Of a stretch of DNA of 58,291 nucleotides, positions 26,183-35,347 are shown one piece after another. The stretch covers positions 1 to 58,291 of the forward strand of contig JAFTGH010000065.1 of assembly GCA_017458005.1 (NCBI GenBank). The letters run 5' to 3'. The position numbers and the translations under genes were made by a program. Each line of letters starts with the position of its first letter. Position 1 is the first letter of the stretch. The stretch comes from Prevotella sp. GTDB taxonomy: Bacteria; Bacteroidota; Bacteroidia; Bacteroidales; Bacteroidaceae. The notes under the pieces are model-generated. The model was given only the letters and a program-made list of their open reading frames with translations, made no database searches and was not told where the DNA came from.

Positions 26183-26750
26183 TCTTCCCTAATTTATTAT
26201 ATTGGTTCATGGTGATATCAATACCCGCCAGCACAAAACTCTTGATGATATCACCGCCCAGGTCGATAGCGGGTTGCAACACTTTCAGTTCGTCCTCGCT
26301 ATAGCGACCTAAGACATAATCGATTTGCATGCCCTGGGGATAGTCATTACCAATACCCATCCGCAGACGGGCATAGTTCTGACCGATGAGTTGCTGGATA
26401 TGCCCCAGCCCATTATGTCCTCCATTGGAGCCATTCGCTTTCAGGCGGAACTGTCCCAAGGGAATCGCCACATCGTCACTGATGACCAGCAGACGGCTCT
26501 GGTCGATATTCTCTTTGTTGAGCCAATAGCGCACGGCATTACCGCTCAGGTTCATATACGTAGAGGGTTTGAGGAGAAACACCTTACGACCTTTCAGACT
26601 CGTCTCAGCCACAAAGCCATAGCGCTTGTCCTCAAAAACAATATTGGACGCCTTCGCAAAAGCGTCCAATACCATAAATCCTGTATTGTGGCGGGTCATC
26701 TCGTACTCATCCCCGATATTACCCAAGCCAACAATCAAATACTTGTCCAT
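26163..26750 (-). CDS. pth: Peptidyl-tRNA hydrolase
   Basis: A 195-residue enzyme releasing peptides from prematurely dropped peptidyl-tRNA. The N terminus [23 protein letters not shown] carries the catalytic His region, followed by [12 protein letters not shown] and [15 protein letters not shown], all standard. It sits between rplY and the S4 gene in a leftward run of translation genes. Confidence 0.95.
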   Translation of the reverse strand: MDKYLIVGLGNIGDEYEMTRHNTGFMVLDAFAKASNIVFEDKRYGFVAETSLKGRKVFLLKPSTYMNLSGNAVRYWLNKENIDQSRLLVISDDVAIPLGQFRLKANGSNGGHNGLGHIQQLIGQNYARLRMGIGNDYPQGMQIDYVLGRYSEDELKVLQPAIDLGGDIIKSFVLAGIDITMNQYNKLGKNGGSKS

Positions 26751-26761
26751 TCTATGCTATA

Positions 26762-27364
26762 TTACTGAGCAGCCTCTTCTGCTGCAGCAGCCGAGCGAGA
26801 GGCACGTGTAGCCTTCACTGAGCATACGATAACCTCCTTTGAGGTAGCGATCTCCAGACCCTCGAACTGCAGAGAGCCGACCTTGATGCTCTTGCCAAGT
26901 TCCAGAGAAGTAACGTCGATATCGAGTTTCTCAGGAATGTTCTTATAAGGAGCGGTCACATTGATCTTACGGATTTGCAACTGGAGTTTACCACCATCAC
27001 GCACACCCTGAGCATGACCAGTCAGGTTGACAGGAATACCAATTGTGATAGGCTTTGTCTCGTTGATCTCGAAGAAATCCACGTGCAGCACTGCGTCTGT
27101 TGTCGGGTGGAACTGGATCTCCTTGATGACAGCCTTATGAGCCTCGCCATCGATGGTCAGGTTGACAACATATACATGAGGAGTATAGATAGCCTTACGC
27201 AGTTCTGTCATAGGAACTCCGAAAGAGAATGCCTCAGGCAGTCCTTTAGCGTCTTTCTTCTCACCATAAAGATTACAGGGAATCAATCCTTCCTTACGAA
27301 GCAACTTAGAGGCTTTCTTGCCTGTCTCGGTGCGCTTCTGACCACTTACATTAATTTCTTTCAT
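26762..27364 (-). CDS. rplY: 50S ribosomal protein L25 (Ctc form)
   Basis: A 200-residue 5S-rRNA-binding protein. The N-terminal L25 domain begins INVSGQKRTETGKKASKLLR and holds IPCNLYG, and the C-terminal TL5/Ctc domain follows. An alanine- and glutamate-rich tail ends the protein. It heads the rplY-pth-S4-antiporter operon, with pth only 11 bases downstream. Confidence 0.95.
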   Translation of the reverse strand: MKEINVSGQKRTETGKKASKLLRKEGLIPCNLYGEKKDAKGLPEAFSFGVPMTELRKAIYTPHVYVVNLTIDGEAHKAVIKEIQFHPTTDAVLHVDFFEINETKPITIGIPVNLTGHAQGVRDGGKLQLQIRKINVTAPYKNIPEKLDIDVTSLELGKSIKVGSLQFEGLEIATSKEVIVCSVKATRASRSAAAAEEAAQ

Positions 27365-27437
27365 AATAGATGTGTTACTCTAAATTAAGTTATACTTTTT
27401 TGCTTAATTCACCATCACACGATGCGAAAAGCGGGTG

Positions 27438-27469
27438 CAAAGGTACGAAGAAGTGAGTGAAAAACCAAA
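27438..27469 (-). promoter_or_regulatory. Promoter of rplY
   Basis: On the minus strand TTTG (27466-27469) is followed after 20 bases by TACCTTTG (27438-27445), a textbook Bacteroidota promoter, giving a leader of about 65 bases. Confidence 0.75.
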
Positions 27470-27483
27470 TTTTATTTCGTTTT

Positions 27484-27516
27484 TCTTGCTTAATCGGAGA
27501 TTTCTTCGTATTTTTG
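27484..27516 (+). promoter_or_regulatory. Promoter of nusB
   Basis: TCTTG at 27484-27488, 20 bases, TATTTTTG at 27509-27516, about 38 bases before the nusB start. It is back to back with the rplY promoter in the 190-base spacer. Confidence 0.7.
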
Positions 27517-27554
27517 CACTTGATAAGAGTATCAAACATGCTATTCTATAGAAT

Positions 27555-28499
27555 ATGATTAATCGAGAGATCATTAGAATTAAGGTAGTTCAGTTAACCT
27601 ATGCGTACTATCAAAACGGTAACAAGAACATTGAGGCAGCAGAGAAAGAACTTCTCTTCAGTCTCTCTAAGGCGTATGACCTTTACAATTACCTGTTAGC
27701 ACTTATTGTGGGAATTACCAAAGAGTCACGCCGCCATCTGGAGGTGGCTCAGTCAAGGGCAAAACGAGAAGGGACGGAGATGCCCTCCCAGAAGTTTGCC
27801 TACAACCGTTTTGCCTTACAACTGGAAGAGAACAAAATGTTGAACGAGTTCATGGAGACCAAGAAATTGAATTGGGACGATGAACCGGAGTTCCTCAAGA
27901 AGATGTATCTTCAGATTATCGATAGTCAGATATACCAAGACTATATGGCATCTGAGGAGGACGACTACGACAACGACCGTGAGTTATGGCGTAAACTCTA
28001 TCGGACGCTGATTCAGGACAACACCGACCTTGACGCCCTCTTGGAGGAGCAGAGTCTCTATTGGAATGACGACAAAGAGGTGGTGGACACTTTCGTCTTG
28101 AAGACCATCAAGCGTTTCGAGGAGAAGAACCAGTCGAAACAGGAGTTGCTGCCAGAATACAGCAGCGACGAGGACAAGGACTATGCCCGTAAACTATTCC
28201 GTGCCACCATTATGAATGCCGACGAGTACCAGCACTTCATGAGCGAGGCATCACGCAACTGGGACTTCTCACGTCTTGCCTATATGGATATCGTCATCAT
28301 GCAGATAGCCATCGCGGAGATGATGACATTCCCCAGCATCCCTGTTTCTGTTACCATCAACGAGTTTGTGGAGATTGCCAAACTCTACTCCACCCCACGT
28401 AGTGGCAGTTATATCAACGGTATGCTGGATGCCATTGCCCGTCACCTGATAGAGACAGGCAGGTTGCTCAAACATATGGATGAGAAAGGAGAGAACTAA
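27555..28499 (+). CDS. nusB: Transcription antitermination factor NusB, long form
   Basis: A 314-residue protein of the extended NusB type of Bacteroidota, about twice the E. coli length. The N terminus REIIRIKVVQLTYAYYQNGN and the C-terminal NusB core (DIVIMQIAIAEMMTFPSIPV, then EFVEIAKLYSTPRSGSYING) are clear; the middle (about 80-200) is an acidic helical insertion. It acts with NusE in rRNA transcription. It heads the nusB-yajC-ybbR-coaE run. Confidence 0.93.
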   Translation: MINREIIRIKVVQLTYAYYQNGNKNIEAAEKELLFSLSKAYDLYNYLLALIVGITKESRRHLEVAQSRAKREGTEMPSQKFAYNRFALQLEENKMLNEFMETKKLNWDDEPEFLKKMYLQIIDSQIYQDYMASEEDDYDNDRELWRKLYRTLIQDNTDLDALLEEQSLYWNDDKEVVDTFVLKTIKRFEEKNQSKQELLPEYSSDEDKDYARKLFRATIMNADEYQHFMSEASRNWDFSRLAYMDIVIMQIAIAEMMTFPSIPVSVTINEFVEIAKLYSTPRSGSYINGMLDAIARHLIETGRLLKHMDEKGEN

Positions 28500-28510
28500 G
28501 TCTCGCAACA

Positions 28511-28585
28511 TCGTAATATCGAGCATCGTTATATCGTAATATCGAGCATCGTTATATCGAAATATCGAATATCGAAATATCGAAA
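28511..28585. repeat. Tandem repeat between nusB and yajC
   Basis: A 23-base unit occurs twice without mismatch (28511-28533 and 28534-28556), followed by shorter variants built on ATATCGAA up to about 28585. It fills almost the whole spacer. No function is evident. Confidence 0.85.
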
Positions 28586-28601
28586 CAACAAAAAATAAAT
28601 T

Positions 28602-28925
28602 ATGACACAAATGATTCTCGCTGCACAAGCCGCCCAGGGCGGTGGCAGCATGACCAGTTTTATTATTATGATGGTGGCAATCTTTGCCATCATGTATTTC
28701 TTCATGATCAAGCCTCAGCAGAAGCGTCAGAAGGAGATTCAGAATTTCCAGAACACGCTGACAGAAGGTACTGCTGTGGTTACTGGCGGTGGCATCTACG
28801 GCACCGTGAAGAAGATCGACCTTGCCAACAACATCATCGAGGTGAAGATCGCCGACGGCGTGGTAGTCCGTGTTGACAAAGGCTCTGTCTTCAAAGACAT
28901 GGCAAGCACACCTGTGCAGAAATAA
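28602..28925 (+). CDS. yajC: Preprotein translocase accessory subunit YajC
   Basis: A 107-residue single-pass membrane protein. A hydrophobic segment at about 22-42 is followed at once by the hallmark FFMIKPQQKRQKEIQNF, then a small domain with GTAVVTGGGIYGTVKKID. It associates with SecDF in protein export. Normal length and context. Confidence 0.93.
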   Translation: MTQMILAAQAAQGGGSMTSFIIMMVAIFAIMYFFMIKPQQKRQKEIQNFQNTLTEGTAVVTGGGIYGTVKKIDLANNIIEVKIADGVVVRVDKGSVFKDMASTPVQK

Positions 28926-28952
28926 TCAGGTTAGGAGAAGGGAGAGAGAAAG

Positions 28953-29933
28953 GTGGGGACACGACGTATCTCGCAATATATCAAGCATTTCTTGTTCAAC
29001 AGAACGAGCAAGGAACTCTTGGTATTTCTTTTCTTCCTCATCCTTTCGGGCATCTTCTGGCTTATACTGACGCTCAACGAGACCTATGAGCGGGAAATCA
29101 AGGTGACAGCCCAGATTATCAGTATTCCCAAGAATGTAGTGCTCACCTCGAATAGTATTGACACACTTCGTGTGACCGTCCGCGACAAAGGGTGGATTCT
29201 GATGAGATATCTCTACGAGAAGAATCGCAATGTCAATATCATCTTCAAGAACTATGACAAAGGAAATGGTTTTGGCAGCGTTTCCGCCTCTGACATCAAG
29301 CGAATGGTCTCCCTGCAGTTAGAGACATCGACCACTATCAACGCCATCAAGCCCGACAGGGTGGAGTTCTTCTACAACAATGGAGAGCGCAAGCGTGTTC
29401 CTGTCAGATGGGCAGGTCGTGTCATCCCCGAGCAACTCTACTTCATCTCCCATGTGCAGTATTGGCCTGACAGCGTGGATGTCTACACTTCCAGAGAGAA
29501 GTTAGACAGTATCCGTGCCGTCTATACAGAGCCTTTGAACTACGTCGGTTTCCGCGACACCTTGATCGTAGGCTGTAAGATAGCCCATCTGAAAGATGTC
29601 AAGGTAGTGCCTGAGCAGGTTCGTGTCGGGTTCTATACCGACCTGCTGACAGAGGAGAGTCTTGACGGCATTCCCATCAAGGCTATTAACATGCCGCCAG
29701 GAAAAGTGCTTCGTACCTTCCCTCCAAAAGTTAAGGTACATTTCGTGACAGGAGTCAGCCAGTTCCGCTCGTTACGTCCGGAAGACTTCACCGTGATAGT
29801 CGATTATAAGGAGATCATGCAGAATCCCTCTGAGAAATGCAATATCTACCTGAAACTAATACCCCACGGTATCAGTCGTGCCACATTGGACGTCAAGCAA
29901 GTTGACTATCTGATAGAAGAGGAAGAGGAATGA
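28953..29933 (+). CDS. YbbR-domain (CdaR-like) membrane-anchored protein
   Basis: A 326-residue protein with one membrane segment near the N terminus (LVFLFFLILSGIFWLILTL) and an exported region made of YbbR-type repeats, for example REIKVTAQIISIPKNVVL and VRVGFYTDLLTEESLDGIPI. In Firmicutes such proteins regulate the diadenylate cyclase; no cyclase gene is in the window, so the role is open. The start is GTG 28953. It overlaps coaE by 4 bases. Confidence 0.75.
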   Translation: MGTRRISQYIKHFLFNRTSKELLVFLFFLILSGIFWLILTLNETYEREIKVTAQIISIPKNVVLTSNSIDTLRVTVRDKGWILMRYLYEKNRNVNIIFKNYDKGNGFGSVSASDIKRMVSLQLETSTTINAIKPDRVEFFYNNGERKRVPVRWAGRVIPEQLYFISHVQYWPDSVDVYTSREKLDSIRAVYTEPLNYVGFRDTLIVGCKIAHLKDVKVVPEQVRVGFYTDLLTEESLDGIPIKAINMPPGKVLRTFPPKVKVHFVTGVSQFRSLRPEDFTVIVDYKEIMQNPSEKCNIYLKLIPHGISRATLDVKQVDYLIEEEEE

Positions 29934-30499
29934 AGATCGGGATTACGGGGGGAATCGGCTCTGGCAAGAGTTATGTCTGTAAACGACTGACTCGCTATGG
30001 CATCAAGGTGTACGATTGTGATGCCGCCGCCAAACGACTCATCCGCACCTCTCCTGTGATACGCCAGCAACTCACTGAGTTAATCGGTCCTGACACCTAT
30101 GTCCATGGAGTGCTCAACAAGGCTGCCGTGGCACAGTTCCTGCTTCAAAGCGAGGAGCACGCCAAGGCGATAGATGCTATCGTCCACCCCGCAGTCTTCC
30201 GTGATTTCGAGGAGAGCGGTATGCAGTGGATGGAGAGCGCCATCATGTATGAGTCTGGCATCTATCAGTTAGTCGATAAGGTCATCGTGGTGACAGCCCC
30301 TTTGGAGGTACGCATCCAACGAGTGATGCAGCGCGACCATATCACCCGTGAGAAGGTGCTCCAGTGGATGCAACGCCAATGGGCACAGGAAGAGGTCGTC
30401 AGCCGTGCTGACTACGAGATTGTCAATGACGGAGAAACCGACATCGACGAGCAACTCGCCCACCTCCCCATCTGCCCAATAAACCCATTAAGCCCATAA
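29930..30499 (+). CDS. coaE: Dephospho-CoA kinase
   Basis: A 189-residue kinase doing the last step of coenzyme A synthesis. The P-loop GITGGIGSGKSYVC is at the N terminus, followed by VYDCDAAAKRLI and IVHPAVFRDFEE. The final codons run into a short CCCATAAA-type repeat tract (about 30474-30510), so the last few residues (CPINPLSP) are repeat-encoded and may be an accidental extension. Confidence 0.93.
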   Translation: MKIGITGGIGSGKSYVCKRLTRYGIKVYDCDAAAKRLIRTSPVIRQQLTELIGPDTYVHGVLNKAAVAQFLLQSEEHAKAIDAIVHPAVFRDFEESGMQWMESAIMYESGIYQLVDKVIVVTAPLEVRIQRVMQRDHITREKVLQWMQRQWAQEEVVSRADYEIVNDGETDIDEQLAHLPICPINPLSP

Positions 30500-30521
30500 A
30501 ACCCATAAAAAGAATAAAGAT

Positions 30522-30965
30522 ATGAAACAAACCATTTTAGCCATCTCGGGCAAACCGGGACTCTACAAACTCGTGTCACGTGCCAAGAACAGTCTCGTCG
30601 TGGAGACACTCGACGGAACAGGTAAACGCATTCCTGCTTTCGGCACCGACCGCATCACCTCTCTTGCCGACATCGCCATGTTCACAGAGACTGAGGATGT
30701 GCCACTGATGAAGGTGCTCGCCTCCCTGCGCGACCTGGAGAAGGGAAAGGTTTCCAGCCTCAACTACAAGAAAGCATCTCCCAAAGAGTTGCATGACTAT
30801 TTCACCAAGGTGCTCCCCGAGTGGGATCAGGAGCGTGTCCACAACAGCGATATCAAGAAACTCCTCCAGTGGTACGATATCCTCGTGAATGCAGGAATCA
30901 CAGACTTCGAAGAGGAACTGGCGCCCACCGAGGGTGACAATATCGACGACAGAAAAGAAGAATAA
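30522..30965 (+). CDS. DUF5606 protein
   Basis: A 147-residue protein beginning MKQTILAISGKPGLYKLVSR, the DUF5606 pattern of Bacteroidota, with an SH3-like N-terminal part (LVVETLDGTGKRIPAF) and a helical second half (SPKELHDYFTKVLPEWDQER). The acidic tail is variable. Function unknown; it often lies near coaE in this phylum as far as I recall. A strong terminator follows. Confidence 0.85.
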   Translation: MKQTILAISGKPGLYKLVSRAKNSLVVETLDGTGKRIPAFGTDRITSLADIAMFTETEDVPLMKVLASLRDLEKGKVSSLNYKKASPKELHDYFTKVLPEWDQERVHNSDIKKLLQWYDILVNAGITDFEEELAPTEGDNIDDRKEE

Positions 30966-30973
30966 ACATCAGA

Positions 30974-31010
30974 AAAAGGCGCTCCGTTTAAAGCGCCTTT
31001 TCTGTTTTAT
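30974..31010. terminator. Bidirectional terminator
   Basis: AAAAGGCGCT (30974-30983) pairs with AGCGCCTTTT (30992-31001), with A and T tracts on both sides. It lies between the convergent DUF5606 gene and the outer-membrane barrel gene and should stop both. Confidence 0.85.
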
Positions 31011-31011
31011 C

Positions 31012-33990
31012 TTAGAATCTCGGACCGCCGAAGCCTCCGCCACCGGGACGACCTCCACCTGGTCCTCCGCCAGGACCACCGAAGCCGCCTCCACGACGAC
31101 TACCGCCTTCCCGTGGTCCACCCTCTGGTCCTCTCGGTCCACCATTCTTTCCACCAAAGACGTTCAGACGGTAGACGACATGGAGCATCGCATAATTAGT
31201 GATGGCATTATACTCGGTGTCACTTCTACGCATGGCATCCACCGTGCGACTGAAAGTAGACTGTTGGTGTAGGATGTCATACAACTGGAGCGACAGTGTC
31301 AGGGCATTACCACGGAGGAACGACTGTGACACCTGGGCGTTCCATATCAACTCATTGGTATTCATCGACGCATCGTTATAGCCACGCCGACTATTCATAT
31401 TCATACTGGTAGAGAGTTGGGTGCCCCATGGGGCTGTCAGCAGCAGACTTCCTCCGTAGGAGAATGTCCACGTGTCAAGATTGTTATTCGACTGCAACTC
31501 ACTGCGGGCATGCATATACTCCAACGAGCCGTTGAGTTCAAACTCCAACCAGTCGTTACGATAACTTGCGGCAAGACGCTCATTGACCGTTGTACTGCGT
31601 GTCGTCGATTTCTGCGAATTGGCATTCCGGTCCACACTCACATAGCCCACACTATTGGCGTAGCGCAAAGTCGTGAACGTGTTGACATTGAAGAAACCTG
31701 CAGAGTCGATAGCGGTATTAAACATAAACATACCGAAAGTGTTCCAGTTACCATTGATGTTCTCTGGTCTGGTGGTACGTCCTCCCGACTTCTCGTCGTA
31801 GGTCACCATGTTCGAGATGGAGTTATTGGTGGTCGAGAAGTTCAGGTGAGCCATAATACTCCGCTGATGGTTCTGGATATAGTTATTATAGAACAGGCGG
31901 AAGTTCTGGGTGAACGAGGGCTTCAGTCCTGGATTACCCTTCCGGATGTTCAGGGGGTCGCTGTCGTCGGTGATATCCAACAGGTCGCTCATCGAGGGCT
32001 GACTACTGTTGGCACGATAGGTGAAACGCAACTGGCTTACCTTAGATATCTTCCAGCGGAAGTCTGCTGTCGGGGCAAAATTCGTCACAGTACGAACCGT
32101 GTCGGTATGCACGCCCTGATAGTCTTGGGTGAAGTGAGAGCGTTGCGGCATCAACTGCAAACCGACATTCAGGTTATATGCCTTGCGAACAACACGCAGC
32201 ATGACCTCTGCCGTATGGTTGTAGTTACGGTATTCGGAGAAACGACTTAACTTGTCGTCCCTGTAGTCCTCCAAGGGGACACCTGGTCCCAGCAAGGCGA
32301 GGTACTCGTCCCAGCCACGATAGAGCGGAGTCACCCCAAAGAAATCGGCAGCCACATCATAGAAGTCATACGTGGCACGGTCGCTCTTGGTATAACTGTA
32401 CTGATACTGATAACTGAACTGGAGATAGGTCTGGCGGAAGATGGGCTCACTATAGGTGGCACGGATGCCATAGTTCCAGTTCCTGGTGGGAGTCACGGCA
32501 TAGCGGTTAGCCTGATAGGTAGAGTCGCCCCCTTGCTGATTCAGCAACTGGAAATACTCCACCAGACTATTGGAGAACGACTTGCTCGTGCCCTCGCCCA
32601 CATTGCCGGAGAAACGCAGGGTGATATTCCTTCCGTTATTACTCAGTCGGCGGTTGAGTTGCAACCAGCCTCCCGCGCTCTTCGAGTCACTATAGGAGAT
32701 GGAGTTGTTCAGGTTCCTGTTCTTGACAATGCCATGGTCTTTCAATATCTGCAACGCCTCATCGTCAAGGGGATTGCCTACATATTGATAAGGATCCTCA
32801 TCGAAAGTCAGCGACAGTCCCTCACTCAGTCCGTCGCTGGAGTTATAGTTGAACTGCGGACGCAGCATGATGTTCGTCATGGAGTCAGGAGTCCATTCCA
32901 GACGGAAACGGGCATCCCAACTATTGCCACGGGTGAGGTTGCTGCTCAGGCTATTGCCAAACGACGAGGTCGTACCACTCATAAAGTCCTCGGTAGAGCG
33001 ACGTACGACAGCATCCCCGTCCCGATGGTTCCATCGGATACTGGCATCAAACTTCAAGAGGTCTGTCTTCTCGTAGTTAAGGTTGAAACCAGCCATCTTC
33101 GTCGCTGTCAGACCTTGTCTGCCACCTCCGAAGCGACCGCCTCCCCCACCGGGGAATCCCATATCGTTCACGTTATTGGCACTCAGGGGGACGAAGATCT
33201 TCAGGTCAGAACTTTGCATACCAGCAAACACACGTCCACTATAACGGTTTCGGGTACCCGCCGCCAAGTCGGCATTCAGCATGAAGCCTTTGTTCATACC
33301 CCGCTTGATGCCAAAGTCAAGCACCGTCTCCTCCTCACCATCGTCAATACCACTGACACGGGCGAGATCACTCTTCTGGTCGTAAGCCTTCACACGCTCC
33401 ACGATAGAGGTGGGCAGGTTCTTCATCGCCGTCTTGGTGTCACCCGTCATAAACTCCTTACCGTCAATGAGGATTTTCTTCACCTCTTTTCCGTTGATGG
33501 TCACCTTACCATCGTCATCCACCTGTGCGCCAGGCAACTTACGCACCAGTTCCTCAATGACAGAGCCCTCTGGGGTGCGGTAGGCTGAGGCGTTATACAC
33601 GAAGGTGTCCTCCTTCAGGGTCACCTTTGCCGCCTGTCCTGTGACGGTAGCACCTTTCAGCATGATAGCGTCTGGACTCAGGTTGACAGTCCCGAGAGGC
33701 ACGTCTTTGTCGGCAGTCACCTTCACCGTCTTGGTGTATGGTTTGAAACCCACACAGGTAATCTGTATGATATAGTTACCTGCGGCAGGTGCCTTGACAC
33801 GGAATTTTCCATCCAGATCGGTCAGCGCCCCTGTCACCATCGTGCTATCGGTCTTCAACAGCCTAACGGTCGTTTGTGCTACTGGTTCCTGAGAATCACT
33901 CTCAAGGACCTTTCCCGTGATGTTTCTTTGAGCCATCGCCTGTATCCCCGATACAGCCATGAGCATGAACAGCAAGAATTTCTTCATCAT
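31012..33990 (-). CDS. TonB-dependent-receptor-like outer-membrane beta-barrel protein
   Basis: A 992-residue outer-membrane protein. A signal peptide (MMKKFLLFMLMAVSGIQAMA) is followed by a carboxypeptidase-regulatory-like domain (about 25-105, ITGKVLESDSQEPVAQTTV), a plug-like region (about 115-230, EGSVIEELVRKLPGAQVDDD) and a large barrel with frequent aromatic strand ends. No TonB box or partner SusD gene is seen, so substrate is unknown. The last 45 residues are a glycine- and arginine-rich tail ending GGFGGPRF, and a second G/F/R-rich stretch (GFPGGGGGRFGGGRQG) lies near residue 280. Confidence 0.85.
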   Translation of the reverse strand: MMKKFLLFMLMAVSGIQAMAQRNITGKVLESDSQEPVAQTTVRLLKTDSTMVTGALTDLDGKFRVKAPAAGNYIIQITCVGFKPYTKTVKVTADKDVPLGTVNLSPDAIMLKGATVTGQAAKVTLKEDTFVYNASAYRTPEGSVIEELVRKLPGAQVDDDGKVTINGKEVKKILIDGKEFMTGDTKTAMKNLPTSIVERVKAYDQKSDLARVSGIDDGEEETVLDFGIKRGMNKGFMLNADLAAGTRNRYSGRVFAGMQSSDLKIFVPLSANNVNDMGFPGGGGGRFGGGRQGLTATKMAGFNLNYEKTDLLKFDASIRWNHRDGDAVVRRSTEDFMSGTTSSFGNSLSSNLTRGNSWDARFRLEWTPDSMTNIMLRPQFNYNSSDGLSEGLSLTFDEDPYQYVGNPLDDEALQILKDHGIVKNRNLNNSISYSDSKSAGGWLQLNRRLSNNGRNITLRFSGNVGEGTSKSFSNSLVEYFQLLNQQGGDSTYQANRYAVTPTRNWNYGIRATYSEPIFRQTYLQFSYQYQYSYTKSDRATYDFYDVAADFFGVTPLYRGWDEYLALLGPGVPLEDYRDDKLSRFSEYRNYNHTAEVMLRVVRKAYNLNVGLQLMPQRSHFTQDYQGVHTDTVRTVTNFAPTADFRWKISKVSQLRFTYRANSSQPSMSDLLDITDDSDPLNIRKGNPGLKPSFTQNFRLFYNNYIQNHQRSIMAHLNFSTTNNSISNMVTYDEKSGGRTTRPENINGNWNTFGMFMFNTAIDSAGFFNVNTFTTLRYANSVGYVSVDRNANSQKSTTRSTTVNERLAASYRNDWLEFELNGSLEYMHARSELQSNNNLDTWTFSYGGSLLLTAPWGTQLSTSMNMNSRRGYNDASMNTNELIWNAQVSQSFLRGNALTLSLQLYDILHQQSTFSRTVDAMRRSDTEYNAITNYAMLHVVYRLNVFGGKNGGPRGPEGGPREGGSRRGGGFGGPGGGPGGGRPGGGGFGGPRF

Positions 33991-34088
33991 ATTTCACTAA
34001 TAATGCTTTTAGGACGCGCAAAAGTTGAGAAAGTTTAAGCCATCGGTCAAAAAAAATGTCTTTTCTACAATTATTTGTCATTTTATAC

Positions 34089-34117
34089 TTGATTTTACAT
34101 TTTTTATAGTAATTTTG
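34089..34117 (+). promoter_or_regulatory. Promoter of aroB
   Basis: TTG at 34089-34091, 18 bases, TAATTTTG at 34110-34117; the start codon follows within 10 bases, implying a very short leader. Confidence 0.6.
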
Positions 34118-34126
34118 CAGCCACAA

Positions 34127-35179
34127 ATGGAACAACAGAAGGTCATCATCTCAGAGAATCTGCAACAGACACTCCATGCCGCCGTGGGAGAATGCGCCCA
34201 CGACCACCTGTTGGTACTCGTCGACGAGACGACGGAGCGTTGCTGTCTACCTGTGATCAGAGACTATGAGTGCATGAGTGAGGCACAGGTCATCACGATA
34301 GGAGCCACCGACACCCATAAGACCCTCGACACCCTCGCCCATGTCTGGAGCGAGATGCAGCGACTGGGAGCCACCCGCCATTCCCTCATGATAAACCTGG
34401 GAGGTGGTATGGTGACAGACTTAGGCGGTTTTGCTGCCTCAACATTCAAGCGCGGTATACCTTATATTAATATACCCACTACCCTGCTCTCCATGGTGGA
34501 TGCCAGTGTGGGAGGCAAGACGGGCATCAACTTTGGCGGCTTGAAGAATGAGATTGGAGTCTTTAACAATGCCCGTTGTGTAATCCTCGATACCACCTTC
34601 CTGCGTACCCTCGACCAAGAGAACATCCTCTCTGGCTATGCCGAGATGCTCAAGCACGGACTCATCGACAGTGAGAGCCATTGGGCTGAACTGCTGAATT
34701 TCGATGTGGAGTCTCTTGACAATCTCGGGGCTCTGGCAAAGATGCTTGCCAGAAGTGTCGCCGTCAAACAACGCATCGTCACAGAGGATCCGACAGAAAA
34801 GGGCATCCGCAAGGCACTGAACCTCGGACATACGGCAGGACATGCTTTCGAGTCGTTAGCATTGGAGCGCAAGCCTATCCTGCATGGCTATGCCGTTGCC
34901 TACGGACTGGCGGTCGAGTTATATCTCTGTTGTGTCAAGACAGGATTCCCGCAGGACAAGATGCGCCAGACGGTCAACTTCATCAAGGAGCACTATGGAC
35001 GCATGACGATCACCTGCGACGACTATCCCCATCTGCTGGAGTTGATGCACCATGACAAGAAGAATGTGGGCAGCGACATCAACTTCACCTTGCTGGGCGG
35101 TATTGGAGACATCCGCATCAACCAGACAGCATCAGAAGAAGAGATCAAGGAGGCGTTAGACTTCTACCGTGAGGTCTGA
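34127..35179 (+). CDS. aroB: 3-dehydroquinate synthase
   Basis: A 350-residue NAD-dependent enzyme of the shikimate pathway. The motifs LGGGMVTDLGGFAASTFKRG, IPTTLLSMVDASVGGKTGIN, GYAEMLKHGLI and LNLGHTAGHAFE carry the NAD- and metal-binding residues. ATG 34127 was chosen because the promoter lies at 34089-34117, inside the longer open frame. Length is normal. Confidence 0.94.
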   Translation: MEQQKVIISENLQQTLHAAVGECAHDHLLVLVDETTERCCLPVIRDYECMSEAQVITIGATDTHKTLDTLAHVWSEMQRLGATRHSLMINLGGGMVTDLGGFAASTFKRGIPYINIPTTLLSMVDASVGGKTGINFGGLKNEIGVFNNARCVILDTTFLRTLDQENILSGYAEMLKHGLIDSESHWAELLNFDVESLDNLGALAKMLARSVAVKQRIVTEDPTEKGIRKALNLGHTAGHAFESLALERKPILHGYAVAYGLAVELYLCCVKTGFPQDKMRQTVNFIKEHYGRMTITCDDYPHLLELMHHDKKNVGSDINFTLLGGIGDIRINQTASEEEIKEALDFYREV

Positions 35180-35226
35180 CTCCTGCCACAAGATACTACT
35201 ACCTATTTAGATTGCTAACAACCGAA

Positions 35227-35270
35227 GGTGGGGCACATCCGTGAGGATACGTCCCACTTATATTTTTACA
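35227..35270 (+). terminator. Probable terminator after aroB
   Basis: GTGGG (35228-35232) pairs with CCCAC (35253-35257) around an inner ATCC/GGAT hairpin, followed by TTATATTTTT. Confidence 0.5.
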
Positions 35271-35286
35271 TTTTTAGCGCAAAATG

Positions 35287-35317
35287 TTTGTTTATTCGTT
35301 CTTTTTCCTTATCTTTG
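35287..35317 (+). promoter_or_regulatory. Promoter of the UDP-glucuronate decarboxylase gene
   Basis: TTTG at 35287-35290, 19 bases, TATCTTTG at 35310-35317, about 30 bases before the start codon. Confidence 0.75.
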
Positions 35318-35347
35318 TACCACTAAATATAAAACTACTACCGAACT

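Noticed and set aside
28511-28585. CRISPR-like array
   Set aside because: The units are contiguous, 23 bases, without spacers, and no cas gene is near. It is a simple tandem repeat.
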